A DNA stretch of 64,000 nt, from positions 1 to 64,000 of the forward strand of contig JARRJC010000005.1 in assembly GCA_037379885.1 (NCBI GenBank), in the 5' to 3' direction. Position numbers and translations under genes: made by a program. Positions within the stretch are counted from its first letter, which is position 1, and the number at the start of each line of letters is the position of its first letter. The notes under the pieces were generated by a model that saw only the letters and a program-made list of their open reading frames with translations, made no database searches and was not told the origin of the DNA. This DNA comes from Limibacillus sp. GTDB taxonomy: Bacteria > Pseudomonadota > Alphaproteobacteria > Kiloniellales > CECT-8803. Below, piece by piece: positions 7,605 to 18,388 of the stretch.

Positions 7605-8579
7605 ATGAGGATGTTCCCACTCCACGAAGATACGATCCTGATGCTGGCTTTGCTTGCGGCCGGCGCCGCCATGGCGGTCTTCATCTCTTGGTATGGACGG
7701 GTGATTTCCTGGGCCTGTGCGGCCCTTTTCCTGATCGCTCTGGCTTGGCCGTGGCTCATCGCGTTGGCCCTGGGGCTCGACGCCTATACGACCATGTTGG
7801 CGAGCCACTTCAGCGGTCTCAGTCTGCTGGCGGTCACGCTTGGCGCGTTCTGGGGGCTGGCGGCTCGGCGCGTGACCGCGGGCGCGCTGTCGCTGCTGGT
7901 CGCCGGCCTTCCCGCGCTCGCCGGGGCGGGCTACGTCCTTGAGCGTCAGCGCGTGCCCGACGCGCCCTGCGCTGAGAGGGCTCTCTTCGATGTTGGCGAT
8001 CTGAGCCTTGAGATACCCAGAGGCATGAGCGCCCTGTCGGCGGAGGCGAAGGGCGGCCCCGAGCAAGCCTGGGAAGGAAGCTATGGCCCCTGGTCCGGTG
8101 CAAAGCCGGAGATCCGGCGGCTCTGCCTTGCTTCGGACGGAGGGCGCAGACCGGTAGAGCTGTTCCATCTCTGGGTCTCGTTCAACTGGTTCAAGAAGGC
8201 CCATCGAGAGGCCTGCGAGAGGAATGAGGTTCCCGACGACTTTGCTCCTTACTGCGCGGCGGTCGCCCGCACCGAGCTGACGGTGGTTCAGCTCTACGCC
8301 AGGCCTGACGGAATGCCGATCCCGACCCGCAGCCACTTCAACTACGACCAGGTCGTCAGCCGGCTGTCCGCTGGGGAAACCTCGGGGGCCCTGTGCAAGG
8401 ATTCGACCCTTGGCCCGCAAACCCGCTACTGCACGATCTGGCTGCCGCTCACGCCCGACGTGCTGGCGGTCTCCACGGCCAAGCTGGGGCCGGTTTCGGA
8501 TGGGGAAACCCCAGTCGCCGATGCGCAGTTGGCGCTGCGAACGCTGCTCGAGCGCCTGAGCCCGCAAGAGGGTCAGTGA
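7605..8579 (+). CDS. unknown inner-membrane protein with C-terminal soluble domain
   Basis: The 324-residue protein has four hydrophobic segments in its first 115 residues (about 12-28, 33-56, 68-86 and 93-110), then a soluble part of about 205 residues. The soluble part holds cysteines in DAPCAERALF, RRLCLASDGG, REACERNE, FAPYCAAV, GALCKDS and TRYCTIW. Six cysteines plus the topology suggest an exported, disulfide-bonded domain. I recognise no family. The ATG at 7605 is the first in frame after an AT-rich leader with nested repeats. tRNA-Gln follows on the opposite strand, so the gene is probably transcribed alone. Confidence 0.6.
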   Translation: MRMFPLHEDTILMLALLAAGAAMAVFISWYGRVISWACAALFLIALAWPWLIALALGLDAYTTMLASHFSGLSLLAVTLGAFWGLAARRVTAGALSLLVAGLPALAGAGYVLERQRVPDAPCAERALFDVGDLSLEIPRGMSALSAEAKGGPEQAWEGSYGPWSGAKPEIRRLCLASDGGRRPVELFHLWVSFNWFKKAHREACERNEVPDDFAPYCAAVARTELTVVQLYARPDGMPIPTRSHFNYDQVVSRLSAGETSGALCKDSTLGPQTRYCTIWLPLTPDVLAVSTAKLGPVSDGETPVADAQLALRTLLERLSPQEGQ

Positions 8580-8605
8580 GGTCTTGGGATCATCGAGAGG
8601 ATAGC

Positions 8606-8679
8606 TGGCTGGGGGACCTGGATTCGAACCAGGGCTGCTCGGGTCAGAGCCGAGAGTTCTACCGCTAAACTATCCCCCA
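8606..8679 (-). tRNA. tRNA-Gln (anticodon CTG)
   Basis: On the minus strand the sequence folds as a tRNA: acceptor TGGGGGA pairs with TCCCCCA, the discriminator is G and CCA is encoded. The anticodon stem CTCGG/CCGAG closes a CTCTGAC loop with anticodon CTG, which reads CAG glutamine codons. The T arm is CCTGG-TTCGAAT-CCAGG. The weak T1-A72 first pair is typical of bacterial tRNA-Gln. Confidence 0.95.
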
Positions 8680-8744
8680 GCAAGGGAGCCGTCTTCGGGC
8701 CCTATCCCTCAAGCAAGCGGGGCGGGTCCGGCGGTCGAGCGCGT

Positions 8745-8774
8745 GATATAGTCCAGGGTCGGGGGACTTTTCAA
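8745..8774 (-). promoter_or_regulatory. promoter of tRNA-Gln
   Basis: On the minus strand, TTGAAA (8774-8769), an 18-base spacer and TATATC (8750-8745), about 65 bases before the mature tRNA 5' end. Good match to a housekeeping promoter in otherwise GC-rich DNA. Confidence 0.55.
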
Positions 8775-8959
8775 GCCCCTCCGGGCGTCTTTTTCGCGCC
8801 AGGCCCTCGCGGCATTGCATCTTGGGTTCCGCCGTCACTTGCGGTAATCATGTGTCATTGAGTGGTAACAGAGCGTTCGATCCGCGCGCCTTGAGGAGGT
8901 CTCGACCTCACCTCAAAGGGCTGGGCGCGGTCGGCGCTCCAAGAGGAGACACTAGAGCA

Positions 8960-10024
8960 GTGTCCGGATCATCGGCGACCGGGCCGGCGCGGCGGGAGCG
9001 CCGGCGTCGGCGTGCCCCGCTTCGTGGCCAGACCTTCGCGGCCATCGACCTGGGGACCAACAACTGCCGTCTTTTGATCGCCCGCCCGGCACGCCGCGGC
9101 TTTCGGGTGATCGACTCCTTTTCGCGCATCGTGCGGCTGGGCGAGGGCGTCTCGCGGTCCGGCGAGCTGTCCGAGGCGGCGATCCTGCGCACCATGGAGG
9201 CCTTGAAGATCTGCGCCGAGAAGATGGCGCGGCGCGGTGTGACCCACGCGCGCTGCGTGGCGACCGACGCCTGCCGGCGTGCGGCCAATCACAGCCATTT
9301 CGTCGAGCGCGTGCGCCGTGACATCGGGCTTCAGCTCGAGGTGATCGGGACCGACGAGGAAGCGCGGCTCGCCCTTCACGGCTGCCTGCCCCTGTTCAGC
9401 CCGGAACAGCGCCATGCGCTTCTCTTCGATATCGGCGGCGGCAGCACGGAGGTTTCCTGGGTCGCCTTGCCCGAGAAGCGGAACCGACAGGGCGGCGGCC
9501 GCCCCGAGATCGTCGATTGGCATTCGCTGCCCTACGGCGTGGTCAATCTGGCCGAGCGCTACTGCGACGGCCCGGTTTCCTTTGAGGACTATGAGCGCAT
9601 GGCCGCGGAAATCGCCCAGAACCTCGTGGACTTCGAACAGCGCAACGGTATCAGCGGACGCGTAGAGGCGGGCGAGGTGCAGATGCTCGGCACCTCCGGC
9701 ACGGTCACGACCCTGGCCGGGGTGCATCAGGAACTGCCCCGCTATCAGCGTCAGCTCGTGGACGGCTACCGCATCGACTTCGACAGCCTGGAGCGCGCGA
9801 TCCTGAAGGTGGCGGAGATGTCGCTTGAGGAGCGGGCGGCCCATCCCTGCATCGGCCCGGAGCGGGCCGACCTCATGCTGGCGGGCTGCGCGATCCTGCA
9901 GGGCATCTGCCGCAGCTGGCCGGTCGGGCGCCTGCGCGTCGCCGACCGAGGGCTGCGCGAGGGCATTCTCCTTGGGCTCATGTCCCAGGCGCGCGCCGAG
10001 AGACACCGGGCGGCGGTTCAATGA
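8960..10024 (+). CDS. exopolyphosphatase / pppGpp phosphohydrolase family protein (Ppx/GppA)
   Basis: The GTG at 8960, preceded by AAGAGGAGAC, gives 354 residues; a longer frame from 8822 adds a poorly conserved 46-residue head. The protein shows the actin-like fold of the Ppx/GppA family: [18 protein letters not shown] (phosphate-1 loop, near residue 25), [17 protein letters not shown], the ATDACRRA stretch, [12 protein letters not shown] (phosphate-2 loop, near 155), and [14 protein letters not shown] (near 240). Family members remove terminal phosphate from polyphosphate or convert pppGpp to ppGpp. It lacks the C-terminal HD-like domain of longer E. coli Ppx. Its TGA overlaps the rlmE ATG by four bases, so the two are translationally coupled. 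Confidence 0.9.
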   Translation: MSGSSATGPARRERRRRRAPLRGQTFAAIDLGTNNCRLLIARPARRGFRVIDSFSRIVRLGEGVSRSGELSEAAILRTMEALKICAEKMARRGVTHARCVATDACRRAANHSHFVERVRRDIGLQLEVIGTDEEARLALHGCLPLFSPEQRHALLFDIGGGSTEVSWVALPEKRNRQGGGRPEIVDWHSLPYGVVNLAERYCDGPVSFEDYERMAAEIAQNLVDFEQRNGISGRVEAGEVQMLGTSGTVTTLAGVHQELPRYQRQLVDGYRIDFDSLERAILKVAEMSLEERAAHPCIGPERADLMLAGCAILQGICRSWPVGRLRVADRGLREGILLGLMSQARAERHRAAVQ

Positions 10025-10740
10025 GCAAGGGCCCGAAGAAACGCGGCGGGAAGGGGCCCGCGACCCGGCCCAGCGGCCGTCAGGCGACGGTCCGCGTCAA
10101 GACCGCCAAGGGCCGCAAGAAGTCCTCGACCCGCTGGCTCCAGCGCCAGCTCAACGATCCTTATGTGGCCGAGGCGCAGCGCCTGGGCTACCGCTCGCGC
10201 GCGGCCTTCAAGCTGGCCCAGCTCGACGAGAAGTACCATCTGTTGAAGTCCGGCATGAAGGTGGTCGACCTGGGTGCGGCCCCCGGCGGCTGGGTCCAGG
10301 TGGCCCAGCAGAAGATCGGCGGACAGGGCAAGGTGGTCGGAATCGATCTTCTGGAGATCGACCCGATTCCCGGCGCGGAGATGATCCTCGGCGATTTCCT
10401 GGCCCCGGAAGCGCCGGAAAAACTGAAGAGCCTGTTGGGCGGCCCCGCCAATGCTGTGCTGTCCGACATGGCCGCTTCCTCGACCGGTCACGCGCCCACC
10501 GACCATCTGAGGATCATGGCGCTGGCCGAAGCAGCCCTCGATTTCGCCGAGGAGGTGCTGGCGCCCGGCGGCTTCTACCTCGCCAAGGTGCTCCAGGGCG
10601 GCAGCGAGCGCGAACTGCTGGAGCGGCTGCGCCTGGCCTTCGAAAAGGTGCGTCACGTCAAGCCGCCCGCCAGCCGTTCGGATTCGGCGGAACTCTATGT
10701 GCTGGCGACCGGTTTCCGGGGTGCTCCGGACAAAGAGTGA
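10021..10740 (+). CDS. rlmE: 23S rRNA 2'-O-ribose methyltransferase RlmE (FtsJ/RrmJ)
   Basis: The 239-residue protein methylates U2552 in the peptidyl-transferase A loop of 23S rRNA late in large-subunit assembly. It has a basic N-terminal extension ([22 protein letters not shown]) of about 35 residues, then the RrmJ core: [36 protein letters not shown] (SAM motif I), [22 protein letters not shown] (catalytic Asp) and [10 protein letters not shown] (catalytic Lys). The ATG overlaps the stop of the Ppx/GppA gene. The downstream neighbour is convergent. The lysine-rich head is a common alphaproteobacterial variation. Confidence 0.94.
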   Translation: MSKGPKKRGGKGPATRPSGRQATVRVKTAKGRKKSSTRWLQRQLNDPYVAEAQRLGYRSRAAFKLAQLDEKYHLLKSGMKVVDLGAAPGGWVQVAQQKIGGQGKVVGIDLLEIDPIPGAEMILGDFLAPEAPEKLKSLLGGPANAVLSDMAASSTGHAPTDHLRIMALAEAALDFAEEVLAPGGFYLAKVLQGGSERELLERLRLAFEKVRHVKPPASRSDSAELYVLATGFRGAPDKE

Positions 10741-10750
10741 TCGAAGCCCG

Positions 10751-11200
10751 TCAGACCGCGAGAACTTTGCCGATCTGCTCTTCCAGTTGATCGGGCGTCT
10801 GGTGGGTCAGGTCCTTGCTGATTTCCGCGGAGACCAGTTTTGCCACTTGCGGGTCCAACTCGGCGCGCAGATCGCCCAGGGTCTTGGGCGGCGCGGCCAG
10901 GACCAGGCGGTCATAGGCGTTGGCCTGATGCGCGGACTTCAGCCAATCGGCCAACTCCTTGGCGAAGGCCTCCTTGGCCTGTTCGTGCCAGTCGGCGCGC
11001 GGCGCCATGGCGTGCCGGCCTTCGCCCGCCGAGTCGAAGCTGCGCCCCGGCTTGTCGCTGCCGAGTTCCCGGGTCTTGGGCAAAGGGTTCTCGTGTTCAC
11101 CGTCGGTCACTTCGGTGAGGCCCTTTCCGACGCCGTTGTTGGCGAAAATCCGGGCTCTGCCGGCGTCCGCGACCAGGATCCAGGTTCGCGTGGGTTTCAT
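10751..11200 (-). CDS. host attachment family protein
   Basis: The 149-residue protein begins MKPTRTWILVADAGRARIF, with GAAGGGAG before the ATG at 11200. It matches the 'protein required for attachment to host cells' family: the N-terminal TWILVADAGRARIF strand-loop, a central DKPGRSFDSAGEGRHAMAP stretch, FAKELADWLKSAHQANAYDRL, VLAAPPKTLGDLR, and a final EISKDLTHQTPDQLEEQI helix. Members resemble the archaeal/eukaryal release factor eRF1 central fold (baeRF group), so an RNA- or ribosome-related function is as plausible as attachment. No signal peptide is present, which argues against a surface adhesin. Divergent from guaB. Confidence 0.83.
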   Translation of the reverse strand: MKPTRTWILVADAGRARIFANNGVGKGLTEVTDGEHENPLPKTRELGSDKPGRSFDSAGEGRHAMAPRADWHEQAKEAFAKELADWLKSAHQANAYDRLVLAAPPKTLGDLRAELDPQVAKLVSAEISKDLTHQTPDQLEEQIGKVLAV

Positions 11201-11354
11201 GCGCTTAAACTCCCTTCCGTTGCGAATTTCGAGAAATCTTAGCCTTAGGGCTTGCGTTGCGCCCTGATTAGGATCAAAAGAACGCGCCAACCCGTCATGT
11301 GACTTTCGCCGGACCGCTCTACATTGGAGTCGGTAGACGGCAGGCTTAATCTGA

Positions 11355-12836
<1,482 letters not shown>

Positions 12837-12841
12837 GCTGA

Positions 12842-14188
12842 ATGACCCCTGCCGCGCGCCTTCAGGGCGCCATCGAGTTGACCGAGGCGCTGCTGCCCCT
12901 GGAACGCCCGGCCGATCAGGTCGTCGCTCACTTCCTGCGGCAGCGCCGCTATATCGGCGGCGGCGACCGGCGGCGCATCCTGGAGCTTGCCTATGGCGTG
13001 CTGCGCAGCCGCGCCAAGCTGCTCTGGTGGCTGGAGCGGGAGGGATGCCTCCCCGAAGACCAGGCGCTGCGCGCCCGCGCCCTGGTGATCGCCTATCTGG
13101 CGCTGGCCGAGGGCTGGAACGCCGATCAGATCGCGGGCAGCTTCGATGGGCAGCGCCACAACCCTGAAAAACTCGAGGCCGCCGAGCGGCAGCTCGCAAA
13201 GAACCTGGCGGGCCAGTCGCTGGAGCGCGAGGAACAGCCGCCGCACGTGCTCTTCGAGGTGCCGGAATCGCTCTGGGAGTCCTTCGAGGCGGTCTTCGAG
13301 GAGGCCATCGGCGAGGAGTTGCAGGCGCTGCTTCTCGAAGCACCGCTGGACCTGCGCGTGAACCGCGCCAAGGCCAGCCGCGAGCAGGCCGCCAAGGCGC
13401 TGGCGAGCGAGGGTATCGCGACCGGGCCGACGGCGCTTTCGCCCTTCGGTCTGCGCGTCGCCGACGGGCGCGCGCCGGTCTCCGCCACCAAGGCCTTCAA
13501 GGAGGGGCTGGTGGAGGTGCAGGACGAGGGCTCCCAGCTGATCGCGCTGATGGTCGGCGCGAAGCCCGGCATGCGGGTCGCCGACTTCTGCGCGGGCGCG
13601 GGCGGCAAGACCCTGGCCCTGGCCGCGCAGATGGAGAACAAGGGCCAACTGCTGGCCTTCGACGTGCTGAAAGGCCGCCTGGACCGCGCCCAGACGCGCA
13701 TCCGCCGCGCCGGTTTCCACAACATCGAACGCAAGCTTCTGAAGGACCACCGCGACCCCTGGCTGAAGCGGCGCAAGGGGAAGTTCGAGCGCGTGCTGGT
13801 GGACGCCCCCTGTTCGGGCGTCGGCGCCTGGCGGCGCAACCCGGACGCGCGCTGGCGCACCGGCCCTGAAGAGATAGAGCGTCTCAGCCTTTTGCAGGGC
13901 GAGATCCTTGAGAGCGCCCAGCGTTTGGTCGAGCCCGGCGGGCGCTTGATCTACGCCACCTGCTCGCTTCTGCCCGAGGAGAACGAGGCGCAAGTCAGCG
14001 CCTTCCTGGCCGCCCATCCCGACTTCCACCTCGTAAAGCCGCTGGACGTCTGGCTGGAAGCAGTGGGGGAGCCCTCGGCCTTTCCGGGCGGGGAGGAGGA
14101 CCTGACCCTCACGCTCACCCCCGCCCGCCACGGCACCGACGGATTCTTCATGGCCGTCATGGAACGCAGCAAGACGAAAGAGGAATAA
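12842..14188 (+). CDS. rsmB: RsmB/NOP-family rRNA cytosine-C5 methyltransferase
   Basis: The 448-residue protein has an N-terminal NusB-like helical region (about 15-110, [20 protein letters not shown]) and a C-terminal Rossmann methyltransferase domain: [16 protein letters not shown] (motif I), [18 protein letters not shown] (motif IV) and [12 protein letters not shown] (motif VI). C374 is the nucleophile and C324 the resolving cysteine, both in place. It is expected to make m5C in 16S rRNA (position 967 in E. coli numbering); related RsmF-type paralogues cannot be excluded. Placement between guaB and guaA recurs in alphaproteobacteria. Confidence 0.88.
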   Translation: MTPAARLQGAIELTEALLPLERPADQVVAHFLRQRRYIGGGDRRRILELAYGVLRSRAKLLWWLEREGCLPEDQALRARALVIAYLALAEGWNADQIAGSFDGQRHNPEKLEAAERQLAKNLAGQSLEREEQPPHVLFEVPESLWESFEAVFEEAIGEELQALLLEAPLDLRVNRAKASREQAAKALASEGIATGPTALSPFGLRVADGRAPVSATKAFKEGLVEVQDEGSQLIALMVGAKPGMRVADFCAGAGGKTLALAAQMENKGQLLAFDVLKGRLDRAQTRIRRAGFHNIERKLLKDHRDPWLKRRKGKFERVLVDAPCSGVGAWRRNPDARWRTGPEEIERLSLLQGEILESAQRLVEPGGRLIYATCSLLPEENEAQVSAFLAAHPDFHLVKPLDVWLEAVGEPSAFPGGEEDLTLTLTPARHGTDGFFMAVMERSKTKEE

Positions 14189-14195
14189 GCCTGTC

Positions 14196-15743
14196 ATGAC
14201 CGACCGCATCCTGATCCTCGATTTCGGCTCCCAGGTGACCCAGTTGATCGCGCGCCGCGTGCGCGAGGCGGGAGTCTACTGCGAAATCTTTCCCTTCAAC
14301 TGCGGCGATGAGCGGGTGCGCGCTTTCGATCCGGCGGCGGTGATCCTCTCGGGCTCTCCTCATTCGGTGACGCTGGAGGACGGCCCCAGGGCGCCGGAGA
14401 TGGTCTTCGATCTCGGCGTTCCCATCCTCGGCATCTGCTATGGCGAACAGACCATCTGCCAGCAGTTGGGCGGACAGGTCGAGGGGTCGGACCATCAGGA
14501 GTTCGGCCGCGCCTTCCTCGACATCGCCGACGACTGCGCGCTCTTCGAGGGGGTCTGGGCCAAGGGGGAGCGTCACCAGGTCTGGATGAGCCACGGCGAC
14601 CGCGTGGTGCGCCTGCCCGAGGGCTTCCGCGTGGTCGGCACCTCGGAGGGCGCGCCCTTCGCCGCCATCGCCAACGACGCCAAGCGCATCTACGCCGTGC
14701 AGTTCCATCCCGAGGTGGTCCACACCCCGGACGGCGCGAAGCTGCTGGCGAACTTCGTCCACAAGGTCACGGGCCTGTCCGGCGACTGGACCATGGCCGC
14801 CTTCAAGGAGCAGGCCATCGCCCAGATCCGCGAGCAGGTCGGCGACGGCAAGGTGATCTGCGGGCTCTCGGGCGGCGTCGACTCCTCCGTCGCCGCGGTG
14901 CTGATCCACGAGGCCATCGGCGAGCAGCTCACCTGCATCTTCGTCGATCACGGGCTGCTGCGCCTGGGCGAACGCGAGCAGGTCGAGACCATCTTCCGCG
15001 ACAACTACAACATCCCGCTGGTCGTGAACGACGCGTCCGACCTCTTCCTCGGCAAGCTCGCGGGCGTCGACGACCCGGAGAAGAAGCGCAAGATCATCGG
15101 CGCCACCTTCATCGACGTGTTCGAGGCGGAGTCGGAGAAGATCGGCGGGGCCGACTTCCTGGCCCAGGGCACGCTCTATCCCGATGTGATCGAGTCCGTC
15201 TCCTTCACCGGCGGCCCTTCGGTCACCATCAAGTCGCACCACAACGTGGGCGGCCTGCCCGAGCGCATGCGCATGAAGCTGGTCGAACCCTTGCGCGAAC
15301 TCTTCAAGGACGAGGTGCGCGACCTGGGCCGCGAACTGGGCCTGCCGGAAACCATGGTGGGCCGCCACCCCTTCCCGGGGCCGGGTCTGGCCATCCGCAT
15401 TCCCGGCGCGGTCGACAAGGAGGCCTGCGACATCCTGCGCAAGGCCGACGCCATCTATCTGGACGAGATCCGCAAGGAAGGGCTCTACGACGCCATCTGG
15501 CAGGCCTTCGCCGTGCTGCTGCCGGTGCGCACCGTGGGGGTGATGGGCGACGCCCGCTCCTACGACCGGGTCTGCGGCCTGCGCGCGGTCACTTCGACCG
15601 ACGGCATGACGGCCGACTCCTACCCCTTCGACCACGCCTTCCTGAGCCGCGTGGCGACCCGCATCATCAACGAGGTCCGCGGCGTCAACCGCGTCGTCTA
15701 CGACGTGACCTCGAAGCCGCCGGGTACGATCGAATGGGAGTAG
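14196..15743 (+). CDS. guaA: GMP synthase (glutamine-hydrolysing) GuaA
   Basis: The 515-residue enzyme amidates XMP to GMP. The N-terminal class I glutamine amidotransferase (about 1-195) has C81 in [10 protein letters not shown], with the His/Glu pair in QFHPEVVHT. The ATP pyrophosphatase domain follows with P-loop [19 protein letters not shown]. The C-terminal dimerisation domain contains [14 protein letters not shown] and ends [11 protein letters not shown]. Everything is full length. It is the last gene of the guaB-rsmB-guaA series and converges on the DUF2794 gene across a short GC hairpin. Confidence 0.98.
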   Translation: MTDRILILDFGSQVTQLIARRVREAGVYCEIFPFNCGDERVRAFDPAAVILSGSPHSVTLEDGPRAPEMVFDLGVPILGICYGEQTICQQLGGQVEGSDHQEFGRAFLDIADDCALFEGVWAKGERHQVWMSHGDRVVRLPEGFRVVGTSEGAPFAAIANDAKRIYAVQFHPEVVHTPDGAKLLANFVHKVTGLSGDWTMAAFKEQAIAQIREQVGDGKVICGLSGGVDSSVAAVLIHEAIGEQLTCIFVDHGLLRLGEREQVETIFRDNYNIPLVVNDASDLFLGKLAGVDDPEKKRKIIGATFIDVFEAESEKIGGADFLAQGTLYPDVIESVSFTGGPSVTIKSHHNVGGLPERMRMKLVEPLRELFKDEVRDLGRELGLPETMVGRHPFPGPGLAIRIPGAVDKEACDILRKADAIYLDEIRKEGLYDAIWQAFAVLLPVRTVGVMGDARSYDRVCGLRAVTSTDGMTADSYPFDHAFLSRVATRIINEVRGVNRVVYDVTSKPPGTIEWE

Positions 15744-15749
15744 GGGGAC

Positions 15750-15763
15750 GGGCCGCAAGGCCC
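15750..15763. terminator. short GC hairpin between convergent guaA and DUF2794 genes
   Basis: GGGCC-GCAA-GGCCC, a five-pair stem with a stable GNRA-type tetraloop, in the 19-base gap between two convergent stop codons. No T-run on either side, so intrinsic termination is uncertain. Confidence 0.3.
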
Positions 15764-16113
15764 TAGTTCACCACCTCAAGCTTCTTCTCGAAGACTCTCA
15801 GCGCTTCCTCAAGGGTGGAGGCGCGGCAGAGGGGTTTTGCGCCCATGGCGACGGTGAACTCCTGCTTCTTGCCGCCTTGGCTCACCTGCTTGGTGATGGT
15901 GAAGCGGGGGCTTTCCATGGTGTGGCGGAAGATCGAGAAGACGGCGTGGCCCTGGCGGTGATCCAGGGCGTAGTCGCGCCACTCCCCCGTGGCGACGCGG
16001 GTGGAATAGAGGGATAGAAGCCGGTTGAGCTCGGGGCGGCTGAAGAAGGTGGTGCGTGCCGCTTTGGGCGGAGCGGCGCCCGGTGCCAGGGACAGGTGGT
16101 AGACGGTCGCCAT
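15763..16113 (-). CDS. DUF2794 family protein
   Basis: A 116-residue protein with the family's signature FFSRPELNRLLSLYSTRVATG, GEWRDYALDHRQGHAVFSIF and a C-terminal basic/acidic helix (STLEEALRVFEKKLEVV). DUF2794 is found almost only in alphaproteobacteria and has no known function. No signal peptide or membrane span. Divergent from the YfgM-like gene. The stop lies at the base of the small hairpin facing guaA. Confidence 0.85.
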   Translation of the reverse strand: MATVYHLSLAPGAAPPKAARTTFFSRPELNRLLSLYSTRVATGEWRDYALDHRQGHAVFSIFRHTMESPRFTITKQVSQGGKKQEFTVAMGAKPLCRASTLEEALRVFEKKLEVVN

Positions 16114-16235
16114 AAGTCGCGCTCACCTCCTCGGTCGCTTCAACGGCCTTTCAATGTTTAGTTTTCATGAAAAAGGGCGTGAGGTCCAGGCGCGATTCGC
16201 GTTAGAAACCGCTGGCGAAAGACACGCCTATCCCT

Positions 16236-16264
16236 TTGCCCGCCGGGGTCTGAATGGCTATAGT
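16236..16264 (+). promoter_or_regulatory. candidate promoter of the yfgM-bamB-der genes
   Basis: TTGCCC (16236-16241), 17 bases, TATAGT (16259-16264), 84 bases before the YfgM-like ATG, in the gap between divergent genes. Confidence 0.45.
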
Positions 16265-16347
16265 CCCCGCGGCGCTCGAAGGGGAGCGGCCAAAGGGGCG
16301 GCCAGCAGAACCGCTAAGCGCCTGCGCTTTTAGGAGACCGGAAGACC

Positions 16348-16992
16348 GTGAGCGATATCTTTCAGGAAGTCGATGAGGCCGTACGGCACGAAGAGTATCT
16401 AAAACTCTGGAAGAAGTACCGCTATGCGATCATCGGGGTGGTGCTGGCCATCGTGGCCGCCGTCGCGGGCTACGAAGGCTGGAAGTACTATTCCGCCGAA
16501 CAGCGCAAAGCCAACTCGGAGCGCTACGCCACCGCCATAGAGGCGCTGAACGGCGCGGACGAGGCCGCGGCGGAATCCGCGCTGGGCGAGGTGGTCGAGG
16601 CCGCGCCCTCGGGCTACGGCGTGCTGGCGAGCTTCAGGCTGGCCGAGCAGAAGGACGAGGCCGGGGACACCGCCGGCGCGGTCGCCGACTTGGAGGCGCT
16701 CGCGGGCCGTTCCGGCGTTCCGCAGCCGCTGCGCGACATCGCCAGCTTCCAAGCGATCCTCTATCAGGCCGATGAAGGCGATCCGGCCGCGCTGGAAGGC
16801 GCGCTGGCGCCGCTGGCCCGCGAGGGTAGCGCCCTGCGTCCCTCGGCTTTGGAGCTGACCGCCTTCCTCGCCCTGAAGCAGGGAGAGACGGCGCGCGCCC
16901 GGGAGACCTTCCAACAGCTCGCCGAGGATCCGGCGACGCCCTCGGGCATCCGCCGCCGCGCCACCCAGATGCTGGCCCAGATCGGTGAGTGA
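16348..16992 (+). CDS. YfgM-like tetratricopeptide inner-membrane protein
   Basis: The 214-residue protein has a short cytosolic head (SDIFQEVDEAVRHEEYLKLW), one membrane helix (about 27-44, AIIGVVLAIVAAVAGYEGW) and a periplasmic alanine/glutamate-rich TPR-type domain. This is the TPR_21/YfgM layout. E. coli YfgM associates with the Sec translocon and periplasmic chaperones; its gene sits next to bamB and der, exactly as here. It begins the series yfgM-bamB-der, with bamB starting 13 bases after its stop. Role in envelope protein biogenesis is inferred from family and context. Confidence 0.8.
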   Translation: MSDIFQEVDEAVRHEEYLKLWKKYRYAIIGVVLAIVAAVAGYEGWKYYSAEQRKANSERYATAIEALNGADEAAAESALGEVVEAAPSGYGVLASFRLAEQKDEAGDTAGAVADLEALAGRSGVPQPLRDIASFQAILYQADEGDPAALEGALAPLAREGSALRPSALELTAFLALKQGETARARETFQQLAEDPATPSGIRRRATQMLAQIGE

Positions 16993-17005
16993 GGAGACCC
17001 ACGCC

Positions 17006-18349
17006 ATGTCGCTGGCCAGGAAGACCGGATACCTCACCGTTCCTTTGACCCTCGGCCTTGCGCTGCTGCTTTCGGGGTGCGGCAACACCTACTTCGGTGA
17101 TGACGAGGAGGGGCCGCCGCTTCCCGGTGAACGCATTGCAATCTACGAGCTGGAAGGCGGCCTTGAAGCCAACGCCACCGCGCAGCAGATCGAAATCCAG
17201 ATCCCCCAGGCCCTCGACAACGCCGACTGGCCCCAGGCCGGGGGCAGCACCACCAATGCGCCTGAGCACCTGGCGCTGGGCGGCAACCTCTCGCGCGCCT
17301 GGAGCGCCGATGTCGGCTCCGGCTCGGAAGACGAGGCGCGGATCATCACCCAGCCCGTGGTGGCCGACGGCAAGGTCTTCACCTTCGACGCCTTCTCAAC
17401 CGTCTCCGCCTTCTCCGCCTCCAACGGCAGCCGCCTCTGGCAGCGCGACCTTGAGCCGGAGGACGAAGACGACGGCTTCTTCGGCGGCGGCCTCGCCTAT
17501 AGCGGCGGGCGTATCTACGTGACCACCGGCTTCGCGCACGTGATCGCGCTGGACGCTGGCAGCGGGGAGGAGGTTTGGCGCCGCTCCCTGCCGACGCCCA
17601 TTCGCGCCGCGCCAACCGTCTCCAGCGGCCGCATTTTCGTCGTCACCATGAACAGCCAGACCTTCGCGCTCTCGACCGAGGACGGCTCGCAGATCTGGAG
17701 CCACCGGGGCATCCAGGAGTCGGCGGCCCTGGTCGGCGCGGCCAGTCCGGCGACCGACGGCCAACTGGTGATCGCACCCTACGCCTCGGGCGAGGTCTAC
17801 GCGCTGCGCGCCGACAACGGGCGGGTGCTCTGGAGCGATTCCCTCTCGGCCATCCGCCGCACCGATCCCATCGCCGATCTGGCCGGGATTCGCGGACAGC
17901 CGGTCATGGCGCGCGGGCTCACAATCGTGATGAGCAACGCCGACCGTTCGGTCGCCATCGCCACGCTTCAGGGGCAGCGCGCCTGGGACATCGAGGCGGG
18001 CGGCGTCAACACGCCCTGGCTGTCCGGCAACGCGGTCTTCCTGATCACCAACGACCAGTCCGTGGTCGCGGTTCTGGCGAGTGACGGGCGCGTGCGCTGG
18101 GTCACCCAGCTCGAGCGCTACGAGGACCCGGAGGACCGGGAGGGCCCGATCACCTGGTACGGGCCGCTGGTCGCGGGCGGCCGGGTCTTGGCGGTGAGCA
18201 GCCACGGCGTCATCGCCCAGTTGTCTCCGCAGACGGGCGAGGTCCTTGGCAGTGTCGAGTTCTCCGGCGACGCGGCGGTTCCGCCCCTCGTCGCGGGGGG
18301 CACCCTCTATATCGTGACCGAGGACGGCACGCTGCTCGCCTATCGTTGA
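17006..18349 (+). CDS. bamB: outer-membrane beta-barrel assembly lipoprotein BamB
   Basis: The ATG at 17006 follows GTGAGGAGACCC; the 447-residue product carries a lipoprotein signal with lipobox LLSGC (C25). The rest is an eight-bladed PQQ-type beta-propeller, with recurring blade motifs such as LDAGSGEEVWRR, STEDGSQIWSHR, RADNGRVLWSDS, LASDGRVRWVTQ and SPQTGEVLGSVE. A long acidic, low-complexity leader (about 30-75) precedes the propeller. BamB is a periplasmic scaffold of the BAM complex that inserts beta-barrel proteins. Between the YfgM-like gene and der, as in many proteobacteria. Confidence 0.9.
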   Translation: MSLARKTGYLTVPLTLGLALLLSGCGNTYFGDDEEGPPLPGERIAIYELEGGLEANATAQQIEIQIPQALDNADWPQAGGSTTNAPEHLALGGNLSRAWSADVGSGSEDEARIITQPVVADGKVFTFDAFSTVSAFSASNGSRLWQRDLEPEDEDDGFFGGGLAYSGGRIYVTTGFAHVIALDAGSGEEVWRRSLPTPIRAAPTVSSGRIFVVTMNSQTFALSTEDGSQIWSHRGIQESAALVGAASPATDGQLVIAPYASGEVYALRADNGRVLWSDSLSAIRRTDPIADLAGIRGQPVMARGLTIVMSNADRSVAIATLQGQRAWDIEAGGVNTPWLSGNAVFLITNDQSVVAVLASDGRVRWVTQLERYEDPEDREGPITWYGPLVAGGRVLAVSSHGVIAQLSPQTGEVLGSVEFSGDAAVPPLVAGGTLYIVTEDGTLLAYR

Positions 18350-18388
18350 TCCCGCTCGAGCGCGGGGCCGCTTGAAAGTACGCGAACC

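Noticed and set aside
7494-8567. Long minus-strand open frame opposite the unknown membrane protein
   Set aside because: It is rich in Arg, Gln and Gly with no family resemblance, as expected of the complement of a GC-rich gene. The plus-strand frame has membrane helices and a plausible start.
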